DNA of 64,000 nt from Acuticoccus sediminis (GTDB lineage: Bacteria; Pseudomonadota; Alphaproteobacteria; Rhizobiales; Amorphaceae): assembly GCF_003258595.1 (NCBI RefSeq), contig NZ_QHHQ01000001.1, positions 682,001-746,000 of the forward strand, read 5' to 3'. The translations under genes were made by a program, and so were the position numbers. Numbering within the stretch: position 1 is the stretch's first letter; each line of letters opens with the position of its first letter. Of the stretch, positions 23,117-32,375 are shown one piece after another. A model generated the notes under the pieces. That model was not told where the DNA came from and did no database searches. It saw nothing but the letters and a program-made list of their open reading frames with translations.

Positions 23117-26017
23117 CTAAGTCTGTGTGTCGCGAATCCCGGCCGCGGGACCAGTCCCTGCCAGAAGCGCACGGGCGCGCACGAGGTCGCGCGTCGAGAG
23201 CCCCTCGTCGAACCGCCGATAGTGCTGGTCGAGCTGCTCCGCGGCGCCGCGCTGCGAGCCCAGATCCATCATGGCGGTGGCGATGCGAAGCTGCCACGAA
23301 CGCGCTCCCATCGCCTCCGCGTCGGCCATGGCGCGGGCGAACAGGCCGGCGGCTCCGTCACGGTCGCCGCTGCGCATGTGCACGACGCCAGCGACCCGCA
23401 GCACTTCCGGCCGACACCACGTCTCGCGCTGTGTCGCAACGCCGGCCTCTGCGGCGGCGATCGTTGTTTGCGCCTCGTCGAGGTCGCCGCGCGCCGCGAG
23501 CGCTTCGGCGAGGACGCTCCGATAGAACGGGACGCGGATCAGGAACCGGGCCCGTTCGAGCTCGGCGATGGAGGCGCGCAAGGCATCGATCGCGTCCGTG
23601 CTGCCACGCTCGGTGACGGCCCATGCGGTGAGCGTCTTCGCCAGCGGTCGCCACACCCAGATGTCGTTGCGACACACCGTGTCGTAGAGGAGCGCCAGAT
23701 ACGCGTCCGCCTCGTCCACCGCGCCGCGCCAGAGCGCCACCAGAAGCGCCGATGCGACGAGCGAGTTGGAGACCGAGACGCCGTGGTCGATCGAAAGTGC
23801 GGTGTCGACAGATTGCGTCGCGGCGCGCGCCGCCTGATCAGGATAACCGAGTAGCCAGAGCGTCAGCGAACGCGTGCTGTGGATCGCGACGGTCCGGTCG
23901 AAATGGAACCGGCCCAGCTTGACGGGCGGCGATCTGGGCTGACGGCCGCGCGCCAGCGTCTCGATCCGGCGGTGCGCGGATTTAAGGTCGCCGGTCTGGA
24001 ACTCCGCGAGCGCGCGGAGCCGTTCGCCGTCGGGGAGCGCGGCGGCATCCTCGCGCGCCGCAACCTCGGCAAATCCGCCCAGCGGCGCGAACGCGTCGGC
24101 CGGCCGGCCCGAGTAGATCAGGTAGTACACGAGGCCCCAGAGTGCGCGCAGCTCGATGTCAGCATTTGCGTTGCGTCTGGCAAGTTCGATGCAACGCTCC
24201 CACGCCCCCTCGATCTCGGGGACGAGCGTTTCCTCCAGCGTCAGACCCCATGCGTGCGAGGCGCGAAGCTTGGCCTCGATGGGGCCGTTCTCGCACACTC
24301 CGCTCTCGAATACGGTGAGGGCGCGCGCAACGTGGGACCGGCTTTCGCCGACGAGCGAAAGCGCGTCCCACAGCGGGATCGCGGCGCTCGTCAGCCGGAG
24401 TCCGAGATGCGCATCGCCGCCGGGAGCGAAGGCCCAGACGAGCGCCTTGCGCAGGTCGTCGATCCGGACGGCATAGGATGCCGCCCAGTCGCGGGTCGGG
24501 CGGGAGTTCCATTCCGCTTCGGCGTGCTCGAAAACGCCAAGCAGGTGCTCCGCATGCCGGCGGGTGCGATCGCGATCTTCCCCCGCGGCCTCGAGACGAC
24601 CGGAGGCGTACACCCGCGTGCTTTCGAGGAGGCGGTGGCGCAAGGCGCCGTCGCGCACGCTGCTCGCGATGAGGGATTTGGCGGTCAGCCCGGCGATGCC
24701 TGCGGCGAGCTCGGCAGGGGCGAGCTCTGCGTCCGCGACGACGGCGATCGCGTCGTCGCTGCTGAAGTAGCCGGCGAACACCGAAACGCCGCGCAGGATG
24801 CAGGCTTCGGTGTCCGAGAGCAGACTGTAGCTCCAGTCGAGCGTCGCCGTCAGCGTCTGCTGTCGCAGCGGCGCGTTGCGAGGACCGTGCGTCAGGAGCG
24901 ACAGGCTGTCCGAGACCGAAGCGCGGATCGTGCCGAGTTCGAGCGTGGTCGCGCGCGCGGCGGCGAGTTCGATCGCCAGCGGGATGCCGTCGAGCAGCCG
25001 GCAGATGTCGGCCACGACCGGAGCATCGTCACCGGCGAGTTCGTAGCCGCTCCGCTCGCGCGCACGGGTCACGAACAACTCGACGGCAGCGTAGGCGAGC
25101 GCCTCCTGCGGCAGCAAGGCGGAGCCAGGCGCCGGGCTGGCGAGAGGCTCCAGCCGGAAGACGTGCTCCTGGGCGAGGCCGAGCGGGGCCCGGCTCGTCG
25201 CCAGAATCGTTGCATCTGGAACCTGTCTGCAGATCCGGTCCGACGCGACGGCGACCGCATGGGCGAGATGCTCGCAACCGTCGAGCAGGAGGAGGCTGGG
25301 CCGATGGCGCAGCGCGGCGACGGTCGCATCGAGCGCGTTCGGGTACGTCGCGGCGCCGAGCGCGGCCGCGATCGCGATCGGAACCAGTTGCGGATCCCCG
25401 ACCGTCGAGAGGTCGACGAAGATCACGGTCTGCCCCTGCGCGGCGGCATCGCGGGCCGCGGCCGCGGCAACGGTCGTCTTGCCGACCCCGCCCGCGCCGA
25501 CGATCGTCACGAGCCGCGCCCGGCTCAGGTGCCTCGCGACGGCCGCGATATCGTCGGCGCGGCCGATGATGCCGAGATCCCCCGGAAGGTTCGGCGGCAG
25601 GTTCGGCGGGGGAGTCGTTGAAGCTGCCGTCTCCGGCGGCGCGACGCTGACCGGAGCGACGAAGCGATAGCCCCGCCCGATCTCAGTGGCGATGAACGTC
25701 ATCCCCGGTGCCGCGGCAGAGAGGGCGCGGCGCAGGGCGGCGATGTGGACCCTCAGATTGTCGTCTTCGACGAACGTGTTCGGCCAGGCGTGGCGGAGCA
25801 ACTCCTCTTTCGAGACGGCACCACCGGCCCGCGCGACGAGAAACGTCAGGATGTCGAACGCGCGCGAGCCGATCGCGAGCGGCCCGTCGGCCCCCAGGAG
25901 CAGCCGTTGCTGCGGGAGGAGACGGAACGGCCCGAAAACGTAGCTTGCGCGTTCGATAGCGTTGCGCCCGGCGTCGGCGGCCGACTCGTCCGAATTCTCA
26001 TCGTCACGTGAAGACAC
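23117..26017 (-). CDS. Winged-helix / NTPase / TPR regulator
   Basis: A protein of about 966 residues. Residues ~25-122 form an OmpR-type winged helix (YVFGPFRLLPQQRLLLGADG and ELLRHAWPNTFVEDDNLRVH, TEIGRGYRFVAPV). Residues ~150-450 form an NB-ARC-like NTPase with Walker A GAGGVGKTT (~174-182), a Walker B LLLLDGCEHL and a DGIPLAIELAAARA sensor. The remainder is helical repeat of TPR type. No cyclase domain is present. Such STAND proteins are signal-integrating transcription factors in proteobacteria and actinobacteria. No ATG fits the winged-helix start; GTG at 26017 is chosen and is uncertain. It diverges from an alcohol dehydrogenase operon, a plausible target. Confidence 0.87.
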   Translation of the reverse strand: MSSRDDENSDESAADAGRNAIERASYVFGPFRLLPQQRLLLGADGPLAIGSRAFDILTFLVARAGGAVSKEELLRHAWPNTFVEDDNLRVHIAALRRALSAAAPGMTFIATEIGRGYRFVAPVSVAPPETAASTTPPPNLPPNLPGDLGIIGRADDIAAVARHLSRARLVTIVGAGGVGKTTVAAAAARDAAAQGQTVIFVDLSTVGDPQLVPIAIAAALGAATYPNALDATVAALRHRPSLLLLDGCEHLAHAVAVASDRICRQVPDATILATSRAPLGLAQEHVFRLEPLASPAPGSALLPQEALAYAAVELFVTRARERSGYELAGDDAPVVADICRLLDGIPLAIELAAARATTLELGTIRASVSDSLSLLTHGPRNAPLRQQTLTATLDWSYSLLSDTEACILRGVSVFAGYFSSDDAIAVVADAELAPAELAAGIAGLTAKSLIASSVRDGALRHRLLESTRVYASGRLEAAGEDRDRTRRHAEHLLGVFEHAEAEWNSRPTRDWAASYAVRIDDLRKALVWAFAPGGDAHLGLRLTSAAIPLWDALSLVGESRSHVARALTVFESGVCENGPIEAKLRASHAWGLTLEETLVPEIEGAWERCIELARRNANADIELRALWGLVYYLIYSGRPADAFAPLGGFAEVAAREDAAALPDGERLRALAEFQTGDLKSAHRRIETLARGRQPRSPPVKLGRFHFDRTVAIHSTRSLTLWLLGYPDQAARAATQSVDTALSIDHGVSVSNSLVASALLVALWRGAVDEADAYLALLYDTVCRNDIWVWRPLAKTLTAWAVTERGSTDAIDALRASIAELERARFLIRVPFYRSVLAEALAARGDLDEAQTTIAAAEAGVATQRETWCRPEVLRVAGVVHMRSGDRDGAAGLFARAMADAEAMGARSWQLRIATAMMDLGSQRGAAEQLDQHYRRFDEGLSTRDLVRARALLAGTGPAAGIRDTQT

Positions 26018-26348
26018 GGCGTGCGCTTTCTCCGAGGGCACGATCCAACCGAACAGAAGTCCCGACCGGTCTCGGCGATGAAACCTGCACGGTGTCGACG
26101 ATGCAACGCATCGGCGTCGACCGCAGAATTCATACCAGATTATGTCGCTTAACGAGACAGTCATCCAAGCGCCGCGCAAAAACTCCGGCCGAACGGTTGC
26201 CTCCGGCGCTCGATGCGAGCGACGCGGCGAAGGGGGTCGGCGGAGCTCCTCGCGCCGGCAGGCCGAAGGCAACCATCCTTGCAGTCGCCGATGTCGCGCG
26301 ACGAATCCGGCTGCTTGCCCGAACCTTCCAACAATTCGTGGAGCCACC
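26018..26348. promoter_or_regulatory. Divergent promoter region
   Basis: About 330 bases between the large regulator and the alcohol dehydrogenase. It holds an AT-richer patch around 26128-26150 (GAATTCATACCAGATTATG) that is a likely promoter zone. Open frames across it lack protein character. No clear palindrome was found. Confidence 0.4.
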
Positions 26349-27428
26349 ATGGAAACGATGCGCGCTGTCGTAGCGGAACAGTTCCGCAAGCCGATGGAAC
26401 TCATGGACGTCCCGGTCCCGGAGATCGGCGCCGACGACATTCTCGTCCGACCCAGCGCCTGCGGCATCTGCCGGACCGACTGGCACGTCTGGAACGGGGA
26501 CTGGGTCTGGGGCGGCCTAAAACTTCCGCTGCCGATCACGCTCGGTCACGAGATCGGCGGCGTGGTCGACCGCGTCGGCGCCAACGTCAAACGCCTGAAG
26601 CCGGGGATGCGCGTCTGCGTCCCGTTCAACTTCGGTGACGGGGACTGCCCCTACTGCCGCAAGGGCCTGTCGAACCTTTGCGACAATCCGGCATGGGGCT
26701 TCACCACCCCGGGTTCGGGCGGCTTCGCACAGCTGGCAAAGGTTCCGAACGCAGACTTCAATTGCATCGAGCTGCCCGCCAACGTCACGGAGAAGGACGC
26801 CGCGGCGCTGGGCTGCCGCTACATGACCTCCTTCCGGGCCGTGAGGACGCGGTCTGAGGTCCAGGGCGGCGAGACCGTCGTCGTGGTCGGTGCCGGTGGC
26901 GTCGGCCGGTCGGCCGTTGAGATCGCATCGGCGTTGGGCGCGCTGGTGGTCGCGATCGACACCAAGGACAGCGCGCTCGAAGCCGCCAAGGCGGTCGGGG
27001 CGAGCCACGCGATCAACTCGTCCGGCCTCACCCCCGAGGAGGTCCGCGAAAGCCTGGACACGCTCATTGGCAGCCGGGGGGCCGACGTCGCGATCGACGC
27101 GATGGGCGGTCAGAACTCGACGCTCACCGCGCTGCACACGCTGGCCAAGGGCGGGCGACTGTGCGTCGCGGGGCTGACGACGCAGGACGACAAGGGCGCG
27201 ATCACGCTGCCGGTGGACCTCATGGTGTTCCGGGAATGGTCGCTCGTCGGCACGCTGGGCAACCCGCACGCGGACTATCCCGAACTCCTCCGCCTGGTCG
27301 ACAGCGGCAAGCTGCAGCCTGGCCGGCTGATCACGGAGGAGGTCGCGCTCGCGGACGTTCAGGGCGTCTTCGATCGACTGCCGACCTTCGAGACCGAGGG
27401 TTTCGTCGTCGTCACCGACTTCAACTGA
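26349..27428 (+). CDS. Zinc-dependent alcohol dehydrogenase
   Basis: A 359-residue medium-chain dehydrogenase. Catalytic zinc ligands are Cys41 in ACGICRTDWH and His67/Glu68 in TLGHEIGG. The Rossmann motif is VVVVGAGGVGRSAVEIA. The structural-zinc loop reads FGDGDCPYCRKGLSNLC: three cysteines remain, but the first ligand position is Asp instead of Cys. ATG at 26349 follows GTGGAG. It should oxidise an alcohol with NAD(P). It heads a plus-strand operon with a tautomerase and a now broken semialdehyde dehydrogenase, suggesting an alcohol-to-acid route. Confidence 0.93.
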   Translation: METMRAVVAEQFRKPMELMDVPVPEIGADDILVRPSACGICRTDWHVWNGDWVWGGLKLPLPITLGHEIGGVVDRVGANVKRLKPGMRVCVPFNFGDGDCPYCRKGLSNLCDNPAWGFTTPGSGGFAQLAKVPNADFNCIELPANVTEKDAAALGCRYMTSFRAVRTRSEVQGGETVVVVGAGGVGRSAVEIASALGALVVAIDTKDSALEAAKAVGASHAINSSGLTPEEVRESLDTLIGSRGADVAIDAMGGQNSTLTALHTLAKGGRLCVAGLTTQDDKGAITLPVDLMVFREWSLVGTLGNPHADYPELLRLVDSGKLQPGRLITEEVALADVQGVFDRLPTFETEGFVVVTDFN

Positions 27429-27447
27429 AATATACGGACAAACAACC

Positions 27448-27876
27448 ATGCCCATCATGTTTCTGAGCGCTGCCGAAGGCACGTTCGACCAGGCGGCGAA
27501 GGATGAGATCGCCGAGAAGCTGACTGATCTTGGCGCCGAGTGCGAGCGCTTGGCCCGGACCCCATTCATCCGCAGCACGACGTACCTGCACTTCTGCGAC
27601 CTTCCCGCCGGCGACATCTACCATGGGGGCAAGCGGGCCACGGCTAAGATCGCGACGCTTCTCGTGAACGCCCTCGAAGGCGGCTTCGACGCGACCGCGA
27701 AGGAGGTCTTCATGGAGCGCGCCACGAAGATCCTCGGCGACGCCTCCGGCCAGAGTGGCCGCGTGCCGGCCTACGTCATCTTCCGGGACGTCTCGAACAT
27801 CAGCCTCGGCCTGTTCGGCGGCACGGCCACGCTGAAGGATCTGCGCGAACCCGACCCTGACGCGAAGCCGATCTGA
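27448..27876 (+). CDS. Tautomerase-family protein
   Basis: A 142-residue protein beginning MPIMFLSAAEGTF. The proline exposed after removal of Met is the catalytic base in the 4-oxalocrotonate tautomerase superfamily. The length suggests a fused double-unit fold, like the family of MSAD/cis-CaaD relatives and 'tautomerase enzyme' proteins. LARTPFIRSTTYLHFCDLPA and VPAYVIFRDVSNISLGLFGG carry the conserved strands. It follows the alcohol dehydrogenase by 19 bases and overlaps the next ATG (TGATG), so it belongs to that operon. Substrate unknown. Confidence 0.82.
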   Translation: MPIMFLSAAEGTFDQAAKDEIAEKLTDLGAECERLARTPFIRSTTYLHFCDLPAGDIYHGGKRATAKIATLLVNALEGGFDATAKEVFMERATKILGDASGQSGRVPAYVIFRDVSNISLGLFGGTATLKDLREPDPDAKPI

Positions 27877-28711
27877 TGCCCCCGCTGAAGAACTTCGCCC
27901 TCCTGCGCGATGCCTGCCTTGTCGGCGGCCGCTGGATCCACGCGGCCGACAGCGCCACCATTGCCGTCACCGCACCCGCGTCGGGTGAGACGGTCGGCAC
28001 TGTCCCCCGACGCGCACGTCGATGGAACTGGGCGGCAACGCGCCGTTCATCGTGTTCGACGACGCCGACATCGACGCGGCGGTGGAGGGGGCGGTCGCCT
28101 CGAAGTACCGCAACGCCGGGCAGACGTGCGTGTGTGCCAACCGCATTTTCGTGCACGACGGCGTCCACGATGCGTTCGTCGAGAAACTGGCGGCGCGGGT
28201 GGCGACCCTCAAGGTCGCAGGGGGCTTCGAAGCGGGCGCCGACGTCGGACCGCTGATCGACGAGGCGGCGCGCGACAAGGTGGCGGCGCTGATCGAGGAG
28301 GCGCGCGCGGGCGGAGCGAGGGTTGTCGCCGGAGGCCGGCCGCACGCCCTCGGCGGCACCTTCTTCGAGCCGACCGTCGTCACCGGGGTCACGCCGCGAA
28401 TGAGCCTGTTTCGTGAAGAGATCTTCGGCCCGGTCGCGGCGGTCGTCCGCTTCCGCGATGAGGCCGAGGTGACGGCGATGGCGAATGACACCCCGTTCGG
28501 CCTCGCCGGCTATGTCTACGGTCGCGACGTCTCCCGCATCTGGTGCACCGCTGAGGCGCTCGATTTCGGCATCGTCGGCTGCAACACCGGCCTGATCTCC
28601 ACCGAGGTCGCCCCGTTCGGCGGCATGAAGGAGAGCGGCCACGGCCGCGAGGGCTTCTACCACGGCGTGGAGGATTATCTGGAGGTGAAGTACCGCTGCC
28701 TCGCGGTCTGA
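27876..28711 (+). pseudogene. Succinate-semialdehyde dehydrogenase-like gene with large internal deletion
   Basis: The first ~45 residues (LVGGRWIHAADSATIAVTAP, ASGETVGTVP) match the N-terminus of GabD-type aldehyde dehydrogenases. At about 28008 the frame breaks and the gene resumes in another frame at RTSMELGGNAPFIVFDDAD, continuing through the catalytic cysteine motif RNAGQTCVCANR to a normal C-terminus (APFGGMKESGHGREGFYHGV). Roughly 200 codons, including the NAD-binding core, are missing. It would have oxidised a semialdehyde to an acid after the alcohol dehydrogenase. The downstream ATG at 28022 could make a 229-residue fragment without cofactor domain. Confidence 0.85.
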
Positions 28712-28753
28712 CGGCAGCGGCGCGCGGCGGTCATGAGATCGCCACGCGTGGCC

Positions 28754-29635
28754 TCAGCGCGAGAGCAGCACGTCGGCGACGGCCTCGCCGATCCGTATCA
28801 GCTCAGCGTTCCGCGTCGCGAAGTCCGTCGGCGTGTCGGAGATGTAGATCGCCACGAACCACGGCGCGCGGTCCGGCGGCGTGACCATTGCGACGAGGCT
28901 GCGGGTATACCCGTTGCCGGCGCCGGACTTGTCGGCGACGTGCCGGTCGGCCGGCAGCGCGTCGCGGATCAGCGCGCCGGTGACGCCGCCGCGGCTCATC
29001 CAGTCGCTCAGGATGTCGCGGGAGGCGGGCCCGAGCGCCGGGCCGAGCAGCATCGCTTTCCAGGTGGCGACGATCGCGGTCGGCGTCGTCGTGTCGCGCG
29101 GATCGCCGGGCGCGAAGTCGTTCACCGCCGGTTCTGTGCGGTCGAGACGGGTCGTGTCGTCGCCGGTCCGGCGCAGGAAGTTCGTCACCGCCTGCGGACC
29201 GCCGAGCCGTTCAATCAGAATGTGGGCCGCCGAATTGTCGCTGACGTCGAGCGTCGCGAGGCACAGGTCCGCCAGCGTCATCGTCCCGCCGACCTTGGTT
29301 TCCGTGACCGGCGCATAGTCGAGCATGTCCTCGGATGCGAACGGCGCCTGGTCGGACCGCGCGAGCTTGCCGGCGTCGGCTCGCTCCAGCACGGCCCCGC
29401 ACAGGACCGACTTGAACGTGCTCGTCATGAGGAAGCGCTCGTCCTACCGATGGCCCCATGTCCAGCCGGTGGCGTTGTCTTCGACCGGGACGCCGATCCG
29501 CCCGCCGAGGTCGACCTCGAGCGTACGCACCACCGCACCGAGTCGCTCGGCGGAATCCTCGGCCCTCGGCGCCCCGGCGGTCATCGCGATGACGAGCGCG
29601 CCGAGGATCGGCGCGGCACGCGTTCTGAATCCCAT
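28754..29635 (-). pseudogene. Class A beta-lactamase interrupted by an in-frame amber codon
   Basis: The frame from 29635 encodes a signal peptide (APILGALVIAMTAGAPRAED) and the first strands (GGRIGVPVEDNATGWTWGHR), meets TAG at 29444-29446, and continues in the same frame with DERFLMTSTFK. All class A motifs follow: S70-x-x-K (STFK), SDN (LDVSDNSAAH), the Glu166 region (RTEPAVND) and KSG (ADKSGAG). Total length of 293 codons is normal. Only the amber codon breaks it. Internal initiation at 29428 would give a cytoplasmic protein lacking the signal peptide and N-terminal strand, not expected to protect the wall. Confidence 0.9.
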
Positions 29636-29695
29636 GATCGAAGATCCTTGTTGCAGTCGTGTTTATGGCGCGGCCGTTGTAGCGCCGGGCGCATC

Positions 29696-30085
29696 TCAGC
29701 TCGTGGCGGCGGAGAGGGCGGGCAATACGACGACCCGCGTTCCGACCGGGAGGCGGGCGTAGAGGTCGATGATGTCCTGATTGAACGGCCGCACGCATCC
29801 CGAGGACACCATGGTCCCGATCGCGCTCGGCTCGGTCGTGCCGGCGGGCTCGCCGGTCGGGTCGGGGACCTCCTGCTGCAGAAGGTGCGGAGCGATGCGG
29901 CGGACGTCTATGGCCGGGATTGCAAACGGCTCGGTGTCGATCGCCGCATACATCGCCGAGTACATCGCGAACGCGCGACGGTGCTCCAGGACGACCTGCC
30001 GCGCGGCAAGGTCGTCGTCCCGCGTCACACAGGCGGCGAGGGCGAACGGGGTGGTGACCCCGAAGGCCCGCCGGCTAATCGTCAT
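29696..30085 (-). pseudogene. L,D-transpeptidase with in-frame internal deletion
   Basis: A 129-codon frame starting MTISRRAFGVTTPFALAACV, an export/lipoprotein-like signal. The N-terminal part (YSAMYAAIDTEPFAIPAIDV, RRIAPHLLQQEVPDPTGEPA) matches the start of YkuD-type L,D-transpeptidases, and the end (VSSGCVRPFNQDIIDLYARL, PVGTRVVVLP) matches their C-terminus with the catalytic Cys. The ~100 residues between, including the catalytic His segment, are absent, joined in frame at EPAGT/TEPSAIG. The product could be made but cannot be an active cell-wall cross-linker. Start chosen by the GGAGCG site. Confidence 0.8.
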
Positions 30086-30182
30086 TCGGGGATCGCTCCT
30101 TTTGCGCCGGCAACTATGGCTGGCGAGACAAGGCAACGTCCATCGGCTATGAGTTTCTATAGATCATAATCAAAAGTTTGGG

Positions 30183-31178
30183 ATGGGCCTCGCCCCGGCG
30201 CTGCGTGTGTTCGTTCGCACGGTGGAACGTGGATCGATCAGCGCCGCCGCCCGCGACCTGTCCGTCTCACAACCGGCGGTCAGCAAGCATCTGCGCAATC
30301 TGGAGAGCCACGTCGGTGCACGGCTGCTCGAACGCTCGGCCCGGCTCGCCCGGCCCACCCCGACGGGGCAGACGCTCTACGAGGGCGCACGGGACGGCCT
30401 CGCGACCATCGAGGCTGCGCTGGAGGGCGTGCGACGTGACATGGGCGCCGTCGAGGGGCATCTGCGGGTTCATGCGCCGACATGCATTGATGGCAAGCAA
30501 CTCCATCCGATCGTGCTGGCATTCCAGCAGCGCCATCCCGGCGTCACCGTGGATCTCGCGCTGGAGGACCGCGTCGTCGATCTCGTTTACGAGAATTTCG
30601 ACCTCGCGCTGCGTCTCGGCCGTCCGGACGGCGCGGGGCTGATCGTCCGTCCGATCGGCGTGACGCGACGCATCCTCGTCGCGGCGCCGGACCTTCTGGC
30701 GCGGACCGGGCCGATCGAGACGCCCGAGCGGCTGATGGAGGTGCCGGTCGTCGTCCCGATTTCGACGGCGCCCGACTCCACGCTGGCGCTCAGTCGGGCG
30801 GGGACGGACATCGCGGTGCCGGTCCGCTCGGTCCTGCGCAGCAACAATCCCGACGTGCTCGTGCGGACGCTTGTTTCGGCTCACGCCGTCGGCCCGGTGC
30901 AGCAGCTGCTCATCTCGCAGGAGCTGTCCGATGGTCGGCTCGTTTGCATCCTGCCGGAGTACGAGGCCCGGTCCTCGGAGGTCTACTTCACCTTTCTGTC
31001 GGTACGCTTCATGCGATCGCTGGTCCGCGCCTTCACCGACTTCTCGGTCGCAGCGCTCCGCCAGGTCGAGGGGATCGGTGCGGTCGGTTCGACGTCCGTC
31101 GGCCCCGGCACCGGCAGGCTGCGGGTCCCCGAGACGACCGACTGGACCGTCGCGTTCGCCGGCGTGGCGGGCGACTAG
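30183..31178 (+). CDS. LysR-family transcriptional regulator
   Basis: A 331-residue LysR protein. The winged helix covers residues ~5-62 (ALRVFVRTVERGSISAAARD, LSVSQPAVSKHLRNLESHVG, ARLLERSARLARPTPTG). The effector domain begins near residue 90 (GHLRVHAPTCIDGKQLHPIV) and includes LALRLGRPDGAGLIVRPIGV. The start at 30183 lies just after an AT-rich patch (CTATAGATCATAATCAAAAG) that is a likely promoter/autoregulatory zone shared with the divergent L,D-transpeptidase remnant. A C-terminal extension after the effector domain (GVGSTSVGPGTG-like, ~30 residues) is poorly conserved. Target unknown. Confidence 0.92.
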   Translation: MGLAPALRVFVRTVERGSISAAARDLSVSQPAVSKHLRNLESHVGARLLERSARLARPTPTGQTLYEGARDGLATIEAALEGVRRDMGAVEGHLRVHAPTCIDGKQLHPIVLAFQQRHPGVTVDLALEDRVVDLVYENFDLALRLGRPDGAGLIVRPIGVTRRILVAAPDLLARTGPIETPERLMEVPVVVPISTAPDSTLALSRAGTDIAVPVRSVLRSNNPDVLVRTLVSAHAVGPVQQLLISQELSDGRLVCILPEYEARSSEVYFTFLSVRFMRSLVRAFTDFSVAALRQVEGIGAVGSTSVGPGTGRLRVPETTDWTVAFAGVAGD

Positions 31179-31275
31179 CCGGACGGCCGAATCGGCGGGG
31201 GAGGCCAGCCCGCCGAGCGGCGTCGCGCATAGCGCGGCCGACCATACCCGGCGGGTGCGATGCAGGACGGGTCGT

Positions 31276-32292
31276 CTATCGGACGGTGAGGACGACCTTG
31301 CCGGGGACGCCGCCCTTCATGGCGCGCTCGTGGGCGCGCGCCGCCTCGGCGAGGGGAAAGGTCTCGCCGACCTCGACGCGCACCGTGCCGTCGGCCAGCA
31401 GGCGGGCCGCCTCGGCGAGCTGCGGGCCGTTCGAGCGAACCTGCGTCGAGGAGACGGTGATGCCCCGCTCCCGCGCCGTGTCCTGTCCCTGGAAGCCGAG
31501 CGGGTTGACGAGGAACAGCGCCCCGCCGGGCCCGAGGACGCGCAGAAACCGCTCCATGCCCGCCCCGCCGACCGCGTCGATCACGAGGTCGACTCCGGAG
31601 ACGACGTCCTCCGCATTTTCCACTTTGTAGTCGATGACGTCGTCCACCCCGAGTTCGCGCAGCAGCGGAGCGTTGCGACCGGCGGCGACACCGATGACGC
31701 GCGCCCCCTTCCACGTCGCGAGCTGCACGACGAGATGGCCGACGCCACCGGAGGCCCCGTTGACGAGCACCGTCCGCCCCTTCAGCGGAACCGGCTCGTG
31801 GCGGACGGGCTGGAACGGGTTGGGCGCGTCGTGGCCGAGATCGACCAGGAACTGCCAGGCGGTCAGAAGCGACATCGGCGCGCCGGCGGCAGCGATGTGG
31901 TCGATCCCGGCCGGCTTGCGCGCCAGCTCCGTTGCCGGGACGCTGACGAACTGCGCGTACGCGCCGCTCCCCGTCATCAGCTTCTCGGGGAAGCCGACCA
32001 TGGCGAACACCTCCTCGCCCGGCGCGAAGCCGGTGACGTCGTCCGCCATCCGCTCGACCGTCCCCGACACGTCCGTGCCGATGATCAGCGGGAAGGCCGG
32101 ATCGGGCCGCCACTCGGGCGGCAGCGCGCGATAGCCGTCGCGCAGATAAAGGTCCGGCGGATTGATGCCGACGGCATGAACCCGCACCAGCACCTCGCCC
32201 GGACCGATCGCCGGCACCGGCGCGTCCTCGTAGGTCAGAACCTCCGGCCCGCCGTATGCGTGCAGGCGGACCGCTTTCATCATGGTGCTCAT
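31276..32292 (-). CDS. Quinone oxidoreductase-like zinc-free MDR enzyme
   Basis: A 338-residue medium-chain reductase of the quinone oxidoreductase (QOR) group. [49 protein letters not shown] and the nucleotide motif [18 protein letters not shown] are characteristic. No zinc-ligand cysteines are present, as expected for QOR. It should use NADPH to reduce quinones or enones. It diverges from the LysR gene at 32376, which likely regulates it; the 83-base gap contains the shared promoters. Start at 32292; a second ATG lies three codons in. Confidence 0.92.
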   Translation of the reverse strand: MSTMMKAVRLHAYGGPEVLTYEDAPVPAIGPGEVLVRVHAVGINPPDLYLRDGYRALPPEWRPDPAFPLIIGTDVSGTVERMADDVTGFAPGEEVFAMVGFPEKLMTGSGAYAQFVSVPATELARKPAGIDHIAAAGAPMSLLTAWQFLVDLGHDAPNPFQPVRHEPVPLKGRTVLVNGASGGVGHLVVQLATWKGARVIGVAAGRNAPLLRELGVDDVIDYKVENAEDVVSGVDLVIDAVGGAGMERFLRVLGPGGALFLVNPLGFQGQDTARERGITVSSTQVRSNGPQLAEAARLLADGTVRVEVGETFPLAEAARAHERAMKGGVPGKVVLTVR

Positions 32293-32375
32293 GGGAGCCC
32301 CCTCATTGCTTGCACGGCACAGCTAGGGACTTCCAGCACGTTGATAATGACAGCCGACGGTCTAACTCTTGTTAC

